Positions 17,056-25,782 of a DNA stretch of 64,000 nucleotides are shown one piece after another. The DNA lies in contig WGMX01000043.1 of NCBI GenBank assembly GCA_016124855.1, positions 62,001 through 126,000 on the forward strand, read 5' to 3'. The notes beneath the pieces are model-generated. The model made no database searches, was not told the DNA's origin, and saw nothing but the letters and a program-made list of their open reading frames with translations. Positions within the stretch are counted from its first letter, which is position 1. The number at the start of each line of letters is the position of its first letter. The position numbers and the translations under genes are program-made. This DNA is from Anaerolineaceae bacterium. Lineage in GTDB: Bacteria > Chloroflexota > Anaerolineae > Aggregatilineales > Phototrophicaceae.

Positions 17056-19110
17056 ATGCCCAACCGCCTCCAATACGAAACCAGTCCCTATCTCCTTCAG
17101 CACGCTGATAATCCTGTGGATTGGTATCCATGGGGTGACGAAGCCTTCCAACGCGCCCGCGCCGAAAATAAACCGATTCTTCTTAGCGTAGGCTACAGTT
17201 CTTGCCATTGGTGTCACGTCATGGCACACGAGAGCTTTGAAAAGCCTGTTACGGCTAATCTGATGAACGAACTTTTCATCAACATCAAAGTGGATCGTGA
17301 AGAACGCCCCGATGTGGACGACATCTATATGCAGGCTGTCCAAGCCCTCAGCGGACATGGTGGCTGGCCCATGACCGTATTTCTCACACCCGATGGTCGT
17401 CCCTTTTATGGCGGAACTTATTACCCGCCCGAACCTCGTCACGGAATGCCCGCCTTTCGTCAGGTGTTAGCAGGTGTAGCCGAAGCCTATCAAAACCGCC
17501 GTGACCAAGTGGAGGAATCGGCGGGTCATCTGACTGAAGCCCTCAACCGTGAATTTCTCGGCATCGGTGGCGAACAAAGCGCTCTAACAGCCGATTTGCT
17601 CACACAGGCTTACCAGAAAATCGGTCAAAACTTTGATGAAACGCATGGCGGATTTGGTGGCGCACCCAAATTCCCCCAACCCATGAATCTCGAATTTCTA
17701 CTTCGTTCCCATCTCCGCACGGGTTATCCTGAACCCTTAGAGCAGGTGACCTTTACCCTGCGTCAGATGGCGCACGGCGGTATTTACGACCAAATTGGCG
17801 GTGGATTCCATCGTTATAGTGTCGATTCGCGCTGGCTTGTCCCTCACTTCGAGAAAATGCTTTACGACAACGCCCAGCTCAGCCGTGTCTATCTTCATGC
17901 CTACCAACTCACGGGTGACAGCTTTTTCAAACAGATCGCCATCGAAATTGTTGACTACATTCTCCGAGAAATGACCACTCATGAGGGTGCCTTCTACAGC
18001 ACCACCGACGCTGATAGCGAAGGTGAAGAGGGTTTGTTCTTTATCTGGAGTATTGCTGAACTTCAAGCATTACTCGGTGATGATGCGCCTATTGCCATTG
18101 AATATTGGGGCGTGACCCAGCGCGGTAATTTTGAAGGCCAAAATATTCTCAATGTGCCGAACGATGACGAAGTGGTTGCCGAACGCCTCAATCTCTCTGT
18201 GGATGAACTTCGCACCAAACTTGCTGCCATCAAAGACAAACTTTACGCCGCTCGTATCCAGCGTGTTCACCCCGGTTTGGATGACAAAATTCTCACTGCG
18301 TGGAACGGTATGATGCTTGCCAGCCTTGCTGAAGCCGCTCGTGTTCTTGATCGCGCTGATTATCAAGTTGCGGCTGTCAAAAACGCCGAATTTATCCTCG
18401 GTAACATGGAATCCGCTGATGGTCGCCTGCTTCGAACGCACAAAAGTGGTGTCACGAATCAACGTATTAAAGCCACCCTCGAAGATTATGGTTGCCTGAT
18501 AGATGGTCTGCTCGAACTTTACCAGACTACCTTTGATGAACGCTGGTTTATCGCGGCTCGCACTTTAACTGATTCCGCTCTGGAACATTTCGCCGCGCAA
18601 GACGGTGGTTTCTTTGATACCGCTGACGACCACGAAACTCTCATCGCCCGTCCACGTAACATGCAGGATAATGCTGTTCCGTCGGGTAATGCAATGATGG
18701 CAAAAAACCTCATTCGTCTAGCTGCCTACACCGCTGACGAACGCTACGACCAAGCCGCCCGTCGTACCCTCGCGCTGCTTACCGAAGCTATGCGCCAGTA
18801 TCCACAGGCTTTTGGTGAGTCGCTCGGCGCAGTCGATATGCTCGTTACCGGCTTGGCTGAAGTGGCTGTCGTTGGCGCACCATCTGATTCCGCGACCAAA
18901 TCGCTCTTAGACAGTGTCCGCAAACCTTATCGCCCCAACATTATCACCGCGCTTTCACCCGTTGATGTTCCCGACGAAGCCACCATCCCGCTTCTTAGTT
19001 ACCGTACGCTTCGTAACAATCAACCAACAGTCTATGTCTGCCGCCATTTCGTCTGTGCCAATCCCGTTTCCACTCCCGCCGATGTCGAAAAACTGTTAAC
19101 GCGAGAATAA
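17056..19110 (+). CDS. Thioredoxin-domain protein of the YyaL/DUF255 family
   Basis: The 684-residue product has the full family layout. An N-terminal thioredoxin-like domain (about 1-165) includes DNPVDWYPWG and the redox motif C50-H-W-C53. It is followed by a long (alpha/alpha)6 barrel like that of N-acylglucosamine 2-epimerases. The length matches the bacterial/SPATA20 family (about 680). The family has a likely disulfide or sugar-modifying role, but the biochemical function is not established. The SD (gagg, 7 bases before ATG) lies inside a repeat. No operon partner is evident; the next gene starts 428 bases on. Confidence 0.9.
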   Translation: MPNRLQYETSPYLLQHADNPVDWYPWGDEAFQRARAENKPILLSVGYSSCHWCHVMAHESFEKPVTANLMNELFINIKVDREERPDVDDIYMQAVQALSGHGGWPMTVFLTPDGRPFYGGTYYPPEPRHGMPAFRQVLAGVAEAYQNRRDQVEESAGHLTEALNREFLGIGGEQSALTADLLTQAYQKIGQNFDETHGGFGGAPKFPQPMNLEFLLRSHLRTGYPEPLEQVTFTLRQMAHGGIYDQIGGGFHRYSVDSRWLVPHFEKMLYDNAQLSRVYLHAYQLTGDSFFKQIAIEIVDYILREMTTHEGAFYSTTDADSEGEEGLFFIWSIAELQALLGDDAPIAIEYWGVTQRGNFEGQNILNVPNDDEVVAERLNLSVDELRTKLAAIKDKLYAARIQRVHPGLDDKILTAWNGMMLASLAEAARVLDRADYQVAAVKNAEFILGNMESADGRLLRTHKSGVTNQRIKATLEDYGCLIDGLLELYQTTFDERWFIAARTLTDSALEHFAAQDGGFFDTADDHETLIARPRNMQDNAVPSGNAMMAKNLIRLAAYTADERYDQAARRTLALLTEAMRQYPQAFGESLGAVDMLVTGLAEVAVVGAPSDSATKSLLDSVRKPYRPNIITALSPVDVPDEATIPLLSYRTLRNNQPTVYVCRHFVCANPVSTPADVEKLLTRE

Positions 19111-19538
19111 ACATTAACATCTTTGTGCGCTGATTTGTTCCTCCCTCGCTTGCGGGGGAGGTTAGGTGGGGGTTCTGATTGCTTAATTTCACCCATTAAC
19201 CACTTTCTAACCATTTCTCTACCTTTTATCCATCCTAGCTCCCTCATTTTGGTTAGTAAATTGGTCACGAAAGAGTTACATTTTGGTAACCCATTCGCTT
19301 TCGCTTTATGCTATCCTGATACCAGACATACATCGTCTCTGTAGTTTAACAACCAATCGTTGCATATGTGATAAAAACGACTAATTCTCAACTGCAACAA
19401 TCACAACAACAGCAGTATTGCCAATGCCGCCGCCAATGCCGCCATAAAACGGTATGTGGTCTATATGGGTGTTGAGGTGGACTTCAGTTTTGTTTTTAAT
19501 AACGCATAGGTTATTAATCAAACGGAGCATCCACTGCA
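19111..19538. other. Repeat-rich non-coding stretch
   Basis: About 430 bases without a gene. It holds a stem-loop repeat (19139-19176, listed separately) and a short tandem duplication of gccaatgccgcc at about 19417-19444. The AT-rich sequence before panE carries a weak SD (ggag) 11 bases before the ATG. No reading frame has coding character. Confidence 0.45.
19139..19176 (+). repeat. Stem-loop repeat with TAGGTGGGGGT tail
   Basis: A GC-rich inverted repeat (cctccc...gggagg) is followed by gttaggtgggggt. The same stem-plus-tail design occurs inside the reading frame at 20823-20863, indicating a small dispersed element. Confidence 0.5.
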
Positions 19539-20465
19539 ATGAAGGACATCAAAAACACCATCGTGATTGGCTTGGGGGCAATCGGGACGATTTACGCAGC
19601 TAAACTCCAGCAGTACGACCCGAATTGCGTACGTGTCTTGATCGATGGGTCCCGCTTGGAACGCTATAAAGCCGATGGCATCTTACTCAACGGTGTCCGT
19701 CAAGACTTTAACTATGTGTTGCCCGAACGCGGTCAACCTAAGGCCGATCTCATTCTTATCGCCACCAAAGCCGATGCGCTCCCGGAGGCAGTTAAGGCTG
19801 TAGAAAACGTTGTTCATGATGAAACCATTATGCTTGCTTTGCTCAACGGCATCACCAGCGAAGAAATAATTGCCGAACGTTATGGTTGGAATAAAGTCCT
19901 GCATTCCTATTTTATCGGTCATGGCAGCACTCGCGTCGGTAACGCTATCACCTTCGATGGAGTAGGGCGCATCGTTTTTGGAGAAGCCAAAGCATCTGGT
20001 CTTACGCCAAGAGTAGAAGCAGTACGCCGCTTTTTTGACCGTGCCAACATCGACTACGAAATACCGGATGACATTTTATTTTCTCAGTGGTGTAAATTCG
20101 TCTTGAATGTCGGCATTAATCAAGCCTCCGCTGTGCTGCGTGCGACCTATGGAGCATTTCAGCGCAGCCAGAAGGCACGCGACATTGCTCTAGAACTCAT
20201 GCAAGAAGCCATCTTAGTGGCCCAAAAGGTCGGCATACAAAATGTGGAAGGACTTTTGCCGTGGTGTGAGGATCGAATTCGCTATATGCCATCTGCCTTC
20301 AAATCATCAATGCTTCAGGATATTGAAGCCGGTAAAAAAACCGAAATCGATCTGTTTGGCGGTACAATCTGCGCCCTCGGTGCAAAATACGGCGTTCCAA
20401 CGCCAACAAATCAAATGTTTTTGAATCTGATTCAAGCGCTCGAAGAAACCGTTTCACAAGGTTAA
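19539..20465 (+). CDS. panE: 2-dehydropantoate 2-reductase
   Basis: The 308-residue product has the ketopantoate reductase (PanE/ApbA) layout. An N-terminal Rossmann domain carries the NADP-binding GLGAIGTIYAAKL (12-24). Next come LIATKADALPEAV, with the Lys of the family, and LLNGITSEE. The C-terminal helical domain has WCKFVLNVGINQASA (the catalytic Lys within) and the signature SSMLQDIEAGKKTEIDLFGG. It reduces 2-dehydropantoate to pantoate with NADPH for coenzyme A synthesis. No other pantothenate genes are nearby, so a related ketoacid reductase role cannot be excluded. Confidence 0.9.
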   Translation: MKDIKNTIVIGLGAIGTIYAAKLQQYDPNCVRVLIDGSRLERYKADGILLNGVRQDFNYVLPERGQPKADLILIATKADALPEAVKAVENVVHDETIMLALLNGITSEEIIAERYGWNKVLHSYFIGHGSTRVGNAITFDGVGRIVFGEAKASGLTPRVEAVRRFFDRANIDYEIPDDILFSQWCKFVLNVGINQASAVLRATYGAFQRSQKARDIALELMQEAILVAQKVGIQNVEGLLPWCEDRIRYMPSAFKSSMLQDIEAGKKTEIDLFGGTICALGAKYGVPTPTNQMFLNLIQALEETVSQG

Positions 20466-20624
20466 CAATGGCAATTGATTCAATTTTTACATCAAAATGG
20501 ATTCCGAATCTGAAGAATCCGACTACGAAGTGTCCTTTAGGGCGAATTTTCGCCAATAGCCAGACACCATCAGCAGCAACAGCAGCGGCAGAGCTAACCA
20601 TTTTCGCCGCTTAAGATTTTCTAT

Positions 20625-20648
20625 CGACTAAAGACTACCGACTAATGA
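20625..20648 (+). repeat. GACT-rich degenerate motif spanning a start codon
   Basis: Three spaced GACTA units (cgactaaagactaccgacta) run into the ATG of the next gene at 20645. They match the motif style at 17021-17055. Confidence 0.45.
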
Positions 20649-21187
20649 CCTCTATCTCCCAAACGCCTCAAGAATACTTTCGCCTCTTGCTGCTCACCGT
20701 TGTCGGGCAGGCCTTCACTGCTGCGGGCTTTACCCTCGAAGAACACCCTTCACAGTGGGCGGGTGGCCTCTTCCGATTTACAAAACCATTAAACCTCGCT
20801 TCTGAAAATACTTCCTCTGATTCCCCCTCTCTGTACACGGAGAGGGGGCTAGGGGGTGAGGTTCTTACCGCCTTTATCGAGTACCAATTGCTTGCTTATA
20901 CCGATACCTCATGGGCATCCCGTAACCCATCCCGTTTTCGTGTCACGCTCACTCGTACCGACCAATCTGCCCCGCGCTTACCCTCATCTCATCCAAGCTT
21001 CGTTCAATGTGATTTAGGTACACTCGTCGTGAATGACTTTAAGGTTGCCATTCTCCCCTCTGCTGATCATTGGTGGACGTTTTCCAACACCGATGAACTC
21101 GGTAAAGCCTTAGCCGAATCGGGTCATTTGGTCATCGGTTTTGGGATGCCGTGGCTTTCCGGTGAACTGCAACCACCGTCGGCATAG
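20645..21187 (+). CDS. Hypothetical protein carrying an in-frame palindromic repeat
   Basis: The 180-residue product is of no family I know. The flanks read as an ordinary globular alpha/beta protein (YFRLLLLTVVGQAFTAAGFTLEE, and later HLVIGFGMPWL). Residues about 55-73 (SSDSPSLYTERGLGGEV) are encoded by a GC-rich stem-loop repeat (20823-20863) that looks inserted into the gene without breaking the frame. The start is set in a GACT repeat with no proper SD, so expression is less certain than for its neighbours. Confidence 0.5.
   Translation: MTSISQTPQEYFRLLLLTVVGQAFTAAGFTLEEHPSQWAGGLFRFTKPLNLASENTSSDSPSLYTERGLGGEVLTAFIEYQLLAYTDTSWASRNPSRFRVTLTRTDQSAPRLPSSHPSFVQCDLGTLVVNDFKVAILPSADHWWTFSNTDELGKALAESGHLVIGFGMPWLSGELQPPSA
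20823..20863 (+). repeat. Stem-loop repeat inside a reading frame
   Basis: A 9-bp perfect stem (20823-20831 with 20840-20848, 8-base loop) is followed by ctagggggtgagg. It shares stem design and tail with the intergenic copy at 19139-19176, and its length keeps the host frame open. Confidence 0.6.
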
Positions 21188-21259
21188 CGTCAGGTAGAGC
21201 TATTGACATCACCACATCCCACCGCCATAATCGCCCTGTGAAATATCTGTCCAATCACC

Positions 21260-23809
21260 ATGCTCGGTTACTTGCCAATGCCCCTCAAAACCCAACACTT
21301 AGCCCGAAAAATAACCAATCTGCGTAGGGACGACATATATGTCGTCCGTTTGATTTCGCATTGGTTTTCTCAGCACTCAATACTCAGGACTCAGCCCTTT
21401 TTCCGCCTTGTAACCCGTAACTTGCTGCTTGCAACTTTCCTCCTCTCCGCCTGTACCTTAACCGAGCAACAGCCCGCTGTCATCTATGTTACGGCTACAC
21501 CACCGCCCGCGACGGATGGCCCGTCACCGATTCCACCCACACCCACCATCCCGCCTAGTCCGACGGTTCCGCCTGAAGTCGCCATTCAACTTGCCAACCA
21601 ATATCTGACCAATGGCTACTACGAGAAAGCGGTTGCTGCGTATCAGGCTGTCATCGCCAATGCCAGCGCCTCGCCCACCGTTGGCGCTTCTGCTGGATAT
21701 GGATTAGGACGTGCCGCCCTCAAAGAAGGTCTCTTTCAGGATGCCGTTAATGCTCTGACCAACTTCATCACCCAGTTCCCCAACGATCCGCGTAATGTAC
21801 AGGCCTATTTCTTACGCGGAGATGCTTACCTCGGACTGTCTCAATGGCAGCCTGCGATTGATGATTTTAAGTACTACCTATCTCAACGTCCCGGCATGAT
21901 TGATAGCTATGTCGACGAACGCATCGCCGATGCTCAGCTTGCACTCGGTCAAAAGGATGCCGCCCTTGCCAGCTATAAAGCAGCCACTGATACCGGACGA
22001 AGTCTGGTTCCACTTTTAGCGCTGCGGGAAAAAGTCGCACAAGTTTTAATCGCCTCTGCAAAGCCGCAGGATGCACTCGCCCAATACGAAGCCATTCTCG
22101 CCGTCGCCAAAAACAATCCGTATCGCGCGAATATCGAGTTTCATGCTGCCCAAACCCTCATTGATGGTGGCGCTAATGAACTCGGATTAGATCGTATGCA
22201 AAAGATATTTGATACCTATCCCACCACACCTGAAGCCTATAGAGCCATGAAGCTCCTGCTGGCTGCCAAACGGGATGTCGATGATTACCAGCGTGGTCAG
22301 GTCAGTTATAACTATGGCGATTATCAAGATGCCATCGACTCGTTTACGCGCTTTACCACCCAGAATCCGCTTTCGTCAATACCAGCCAATTTGCATTTGT
22401 TAGTCGGTCGTGCGTATCGTGAAATCGGCAATAACTCGGCTGCAAATGTCGCTTTCCAAATCATTGTTGATAGCTACAAATCTGACCCCTTATTTGGTGC
22501 GGCGTTACTAGAGCAGGGGCGAACCAAATTTCTGGGTAACGACATTCCCGGCGCAATTGACACCTATTTCAAAATTGCGGATACCTATAACTATTTACCG
22601 GAAGCCGCCGAAGCCTTGTGGCGCGTCGGCTATCTTTACGGTACGAACGACAATCCCGGTGAGTCTCGCAAAGTTTTTGAGCGCTTGGCGGATGCCTATC
22701 CCAATTCCGAACAAGCGCGAAGTGGACTGTTTCTTGCCGCTTCTGCCGCTTCAAAAATGGGTGACCCGGTCGGTGCGGAACGTCTCTATGCTCGTCTAGC
22801 CACCACCACGACAGGGGATGATCAAGCCGCTGCATATTTCTGGGTTGGTAAATTGGCGGGTTCGCGTGGCGATCAAGATACCGCCAAACAAGCGTATCAA
22901 CTGGCGACCGCAGCCTCACCGGATAGCTATTTTAGTGCGCGAGCTAGCGACATTTTGGCCGGACGCGACTCCTTTGCAAAGCCAACTGGTTACACCTTCC
23001 AATTTGATGATGCCGCCCAGATTACCGAAGCCGAAAATTGGATGCGTCAGCAGTTTGCAATTAAACAAGATGGCGCACTTTGGCCGCTTTCTCCCAAACT
23101 TCAAACTGATGCGCGCCTCATTCGAGGTAATGAATTGTGGACAGTTGGCGCCAATGCTGAAGCTGAGGTCGAGTTTGGTGATGTAATCGATGATAATGAA
23201 AATGATGGATTAGCCTCTTACCAGTTGGCAATATTCCTGCGGGGGATTGAGGCCTATTACCCCTCGGTGTTGGCTTCCGCGAACGTGATTCGTGCCGCCA
23301 AAGTAGGCACACTCGAAGCGCCGGCTTATCTCGCCCGTTTGCGTTATCCTGCATACTATAGTTCAGTCATTATAGATGTGAGCCAGCGTCAAAAAGTTGA
23401 TCCGCTGCTTTTGCTCTCGTTGATTCGTCATGAAAGTCTATTTAATACCTATGCTACTGCTGCTGCGGGGGAGAAGGGCTTAACACAGGTTATTCCTGCG
23501 ACCGCCCAGTATATTGCTGAACAACTCAATTGGCCTAACTATCAAAACTCTGACCTGTTTCGTCCCTACGTTGGCATAGAGTTTGGTGCCTTCTTCCTTG
23601 CAGAAAATCTCCAGCGCTTTGATGGTAACGTACAGGCTGCGCTCGCAGGCTATAATGCAGGTCCGGGGCGTGCCATGAATTGGCTAGATCTTTCCGGAGG
23701 TGATCCTGATCAATTTATGACAGCAATTACAATTGATAGCACACGCACTTACGTCCAGCGTATCTATGGCTTTTATAGCATTTATCGCTCACTATACGGT
23801 AAGCTTTAA
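21260..23809 (+). CDS. Lytic transglycosylase lipoprotein with TPR repeats
   Basis: The frame gives 849 residues, but the first 45 or so are encoded by repeat-like DNA, so the true start is probably nearer 21350-21425; no SD decides it. A lipobox (LLSAC, Cys 65) follows a hydrophobic stretch. A Pro/Thr linker and about a dozen TPR-like helical repeats (about 105-660) follow, as in Slt70-type enzymes. The C-terminal SLT domain (about 700-845) shows the catalytic Glu in LIRHESLFN, then GLTQVIPATA and AALAGYNAGPGRA. It cleaves peptidoglycan to 1,6-anhydro-muropeptides at the outer face of the membrane. Confidence 0.85.
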   Translation: MLGYLPMPLKTQHLARKITNLRRDDIYVVRLISHWFSQHSILRTQPFFRLVTRNLLLATFLLSACTLTEQQPAVIYVTATPPPATDGPSPIPPTPTIPPSPTVPPEVAIQLANQYLTNGYYEKAVAAYQAVIANASASPTVGASAGYGLGRAALKEGLFQDAVNALTNFITQFPNDPRNVQAYFLRGDAYLGLSQWQPAIDDFKYYLSQRPGMIDSYVDERIADAQLALGQKDAALASYKAATDTGRSLVPLLALREKVAQVLIASAKPQDALAQYEAILAVAKNNPYRANIEFHAAQTLIDGGANELGLDRMQKIFDTYPTTPEAYRAMKLLLAAKRDVDDYQRGQVSYNYGDYQDAIDSFTRFTTQNPLSSIPANLHLLVGRAYREIGNNSAANVAFQIIVDSYKSDPLFGAALLEQGRTKFLGNDIPGAIDTYFKIADTYNYLPEAAEALWRVGYLYGTNDNPGESRKVFERLADAYPNSEQARSGLFLAASAASKMGDPVGAERLYARLATTTTGDDQAAAYFWVGKLAGSRGDQDTAKQAYQLATAASPDSYFSARASDILAGRDSFAKPTGYTFQFDDAAQITEAENWMRQQFAIKQDGALWPLSPKLQTDARLIRGNELWTVGANAEAEVEFGDVIDDNENDGLASYQLAIFLRGIEAYYPSVLASANVIRAAKVGTLEAPAYLARLRYPAYYSSVIIDVSQRQKVDPLLLLSLIRHESLFNTYATAAAGEKGLTQVIPATAQYIAEQLNWPNYQNSDLFRPYVGIEFGAFFLAENLQRFDGNVQAALAGYNAGPGRAMNWLDLSGGDPDQFMTAITIDSTRTYVQRIYGFYSIYRSLYGKL
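21326..21350. repeat. Palindrome ggacgacatatatgtcgtcc
   Basis: A perfect 20-base palindrome lies within the 5' part of the transglycosylase frame. A related gggcgac...gtcgtcc palindrome follows the same gene at about 23822-23842. Both look like copies of a small intergenic repeat. Confidence 0.45.
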
Positions 23810-23984
23810 TAAACTCGTTGCCGGGCGACACGCGTCGTCCGTCGCAACTTTCAAAAATAAGTAGAATCTCTCATGACACCGTAGCTAACCGGTCGTACTC
23901 TACCTATACCTGCAAATAATCACCTGACACTTCTTAAGATAAATAACCAGTGCCAGAAGCATCTATATAGGGGAGAAAAATAAA

Positions 23985-24839
23985 ATGACCTCGCTCACCG
24001 CTCATGAACTGCAAGATATTGAACGTGCCAATGCCTCTGGTTTGCAACCGATTGTTTTTGTACATGGTTTATGGCTTCTCGCCAGCAGTTGGGAAAATTG
24101 GGGCTCGTTCTTTGAAGAACAAGGATATACAACCATAGCCCCCGGCTGGCCGGATGACCCTGAAACGGTCGAAGAAGCTAAAAAAGACCCGGAAGTCTTT
24201 GCACACAAGCACATTAATCAAGTCGTTGAATATTACATCGATGCGATTAGTCAACTCCGGTTAAAACCTGCCGTTATCGGGCATTCTTTCGGCGGCCTTA
24301 TCGCTCAGAAGCTAGCGGGTGAAGGCGTTTCAGCAGTTACCGTCGCCATTGACCCGGCGCCTTTCCGTGGGGTTCTGCCGCTGCCACTTTCAGCGCTGAA
24401 GTCCTCATCGGCGGTTTTGGGCAATCCGTTGAACTATACGCGTGCCGTTCCTTTGACTTTTGAACAATTCCGTTACTCCTTTGCCAATGTAGTTGATGAA
24501 GCCGAAGCCCACGAACTATACGAGAAATATTCAGTTGCTGGTTCGGGTGTGCCAATTTTCCAAGCGGCAACGGCTAACTTTAATCCGTGGACAGAAGCGA
24601 GTGTAAATACCACGAATCCGGATCGTGGTCCGCTGCTCATTCTTTCAGGTGAATATGACCATACCGTTCCTTGGGCAATGTCTCACGCATCCTTCAAACA
24701 GCAGGAAAAGAATAAATCCATTACCGAAATTCAGGAAATTCCGGATCGGGGTCACTCACTCACAATTGATCATGGCTGGAAAGAAGTGGCTGAGGTTGCG
24801 CTGGCCTTTGTTGGGAAATATGTTCCGGTTACCCAATAA
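23985..24839 (+). CDS. Alpha/beta hydrolase
   Basis: The 284-residue soluble product has a cytosolic alpha/beta hydrolase fold. The N-terminal strand and oxyanion region are IVFVHGLWLL and the nucleophile elbow is GHSFGG. The acidic residue lies in LSGEYDHTVP and the catalytic His in DRGHSLTIDHGW. It is typical of the broad lipase/esterase/haloperoxidase-like group; the substrate is unknown. The gene has a good SD (ggggag) and a strong terminator, so it is a single-gene unit. Confidence 0.85.
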   Translation: MTSLTAHELQDIERANASGLQPIVFVHGLWLLASSWENWGSFFEEQGYTTIAPGWPDDPETVEEAKKDPEVFAHKHINQVVEYYIDAISQLRLKPAVIGHSFGGLIAQKLAGEGVSAVTVAIDPAPFRGVLPLPLSALKSSSAVLGNPLNYTRAVPLTFEQFRYSFANVVDEAEAHELYEKYSVAGSGVPIFQAATANFNPWTEASVNTTNPDRGPLLILSGEYDHTVPWAMSHASFKQQEKNKSITEIQEIPDRGHSLTIDHGWKEVAEVALAFVGKYVPVTQ

Positions 24840-24867
24840 CCCTACACTTTGCTAAAGCAAGATAATC

Positions 24868-24905
24868 AAAATCGCCCTATACTATCAGTAGTATGGGGCG
24901 ATTTT
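24868..24905. terminator. Long hairpin terminator between convergent genes
   Basis: A 16-bp stem with one wobble pair (24868-24883 with 24890-24905) ends in a T-run and separates the hydrolase from the response regulator. A second hairpin at about 24927-24949 (aaaacgcact...agtgcgctttt) faces the other way. Confidence 0.75.
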
Positions 24906-24973
24906 TGCTTACCTAACTTCAAATCAAAACGCACTGCTTAAGTGCGCTTTTATTGTCGATTCTTTGTGATGAA

Positions 24974-25357
24974 TTAGGCTGCGCCGTCAACCTGTTCCAG
25001 CATAATCCGCACCTTAGCCACAAGGTCATGATGCAAAATAGGCTTGGGCAGATAGTCATTTGCGCCGGCCTCAATCCCGCGCATGATGCTTTCAGCATCG
25101 CCACGTGCTGAAAGAATCAACACCGGCGTGCTTTTGGTATCTGCGCGTTCACGAACCACACGGCACAATTCAATACCGTCCATACCCGGCATCATCACGT
25201 CTAATATAATCATGTCGGGTGTGTTTTGATCTAACACGCCGAGTGCGGAGCGCGCATCCTTAGCCTTAAGGACACCGAAACCGCCGCGCTCCAGCATGAT
25301 GCCAATCAGCGTCAGCGCACCGATTTCATCGTCCACGACCAGAATATGCTTCTTCAT
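24974..25357 (-). CDS. Single-domain response regulator
   Basis: The 127-residue product is one receiver domain and nothing else. The acidic pair is DDE (9-11), the phospho-acceptor Asp is D53 in MIILDVMMPGMDG, the conserved Ser/Thr position is in LILSARG, and the Lys is in LPKPI. The start is ATG with SD ggagg. No kinase gene is adjacent. It probably acts like CheY/Spo0F, relaying phosphate or binding a partner protein. Confidence 0.9.
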   Translation of the reverse strand: MKKHILVVDDEIGALTLIGIMLERGGFGVLKAKDARSALGVLDQNTPDMIILDVMMPGMDGIELCRVVRERADTKSTPVLILSARGDAESIMRGIEAGANDYLPKPILHHDLVAKVRIMLEQVDGAA

Positions 25358-25782
25358 GCAATCCTCCGAGGCGTTCGAGTTTTCTAAGTTCTCGTGAATG
25401 TGTAAGCAGCGAAATAATTAATTTATTGAAGCGAAATCATCTCAACTATATTTTTATTTTAACACCACGTTCAAGAATGGTGCAATAACCTTTGTATTGA
25501 GTTTTTCGCTCAACACCTATTTTTCGATAATTGACTGCGTATTTCAATCCCAATTAATCATTGGCACAGCATATGACTTGTCACACAGAATTAGTGTGCG
25601 TAAGTATTTGATCTACTAACTTTGATTCTAACATGCTATCACGTTGCAAACAAGCAATTTCACCTACAAATACCTCAATTATATGGAAACGCTATAGTAC
25701 AATGGCCTTTGCAACGCGGCCATCTCATTTGCGTAATATTGAATCGTGGGAAAGATACTTGATCTTTCTCTGAGGAGGTTTT
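25358..25782. other. Divergent AT-rich intergenic region
   Basis: About 425 bases between the response regulator (minus) and the ABC operon (plus). It is AT-rich with no reading frame. A TACAAT box at 25698-25703 is a plausible -10 for the ABC genes, but no matching -35 is clear. The SD gaggagg lies just before the ATG at 25783. Confidence 0.45.

Noticed and set aside
19320..19345. ctctgtagtttaa, resembling part of a tRNA
   Set aside because: No acceptor or anticodon stem can be formed around it.
19417..19444. Short tandem gccaatgccgcc and similar CAG/GCC-rich patches at 20556-20590 and 54070-54120
   Set aside because: Only one or two units each; too short and varied to call a CRISPR or satellite array.
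20299..20601. Minus-strand frame at the end of panE
   Set aside because: It mostly overlaps the panE coding sequence in antisense and lacks an SD.
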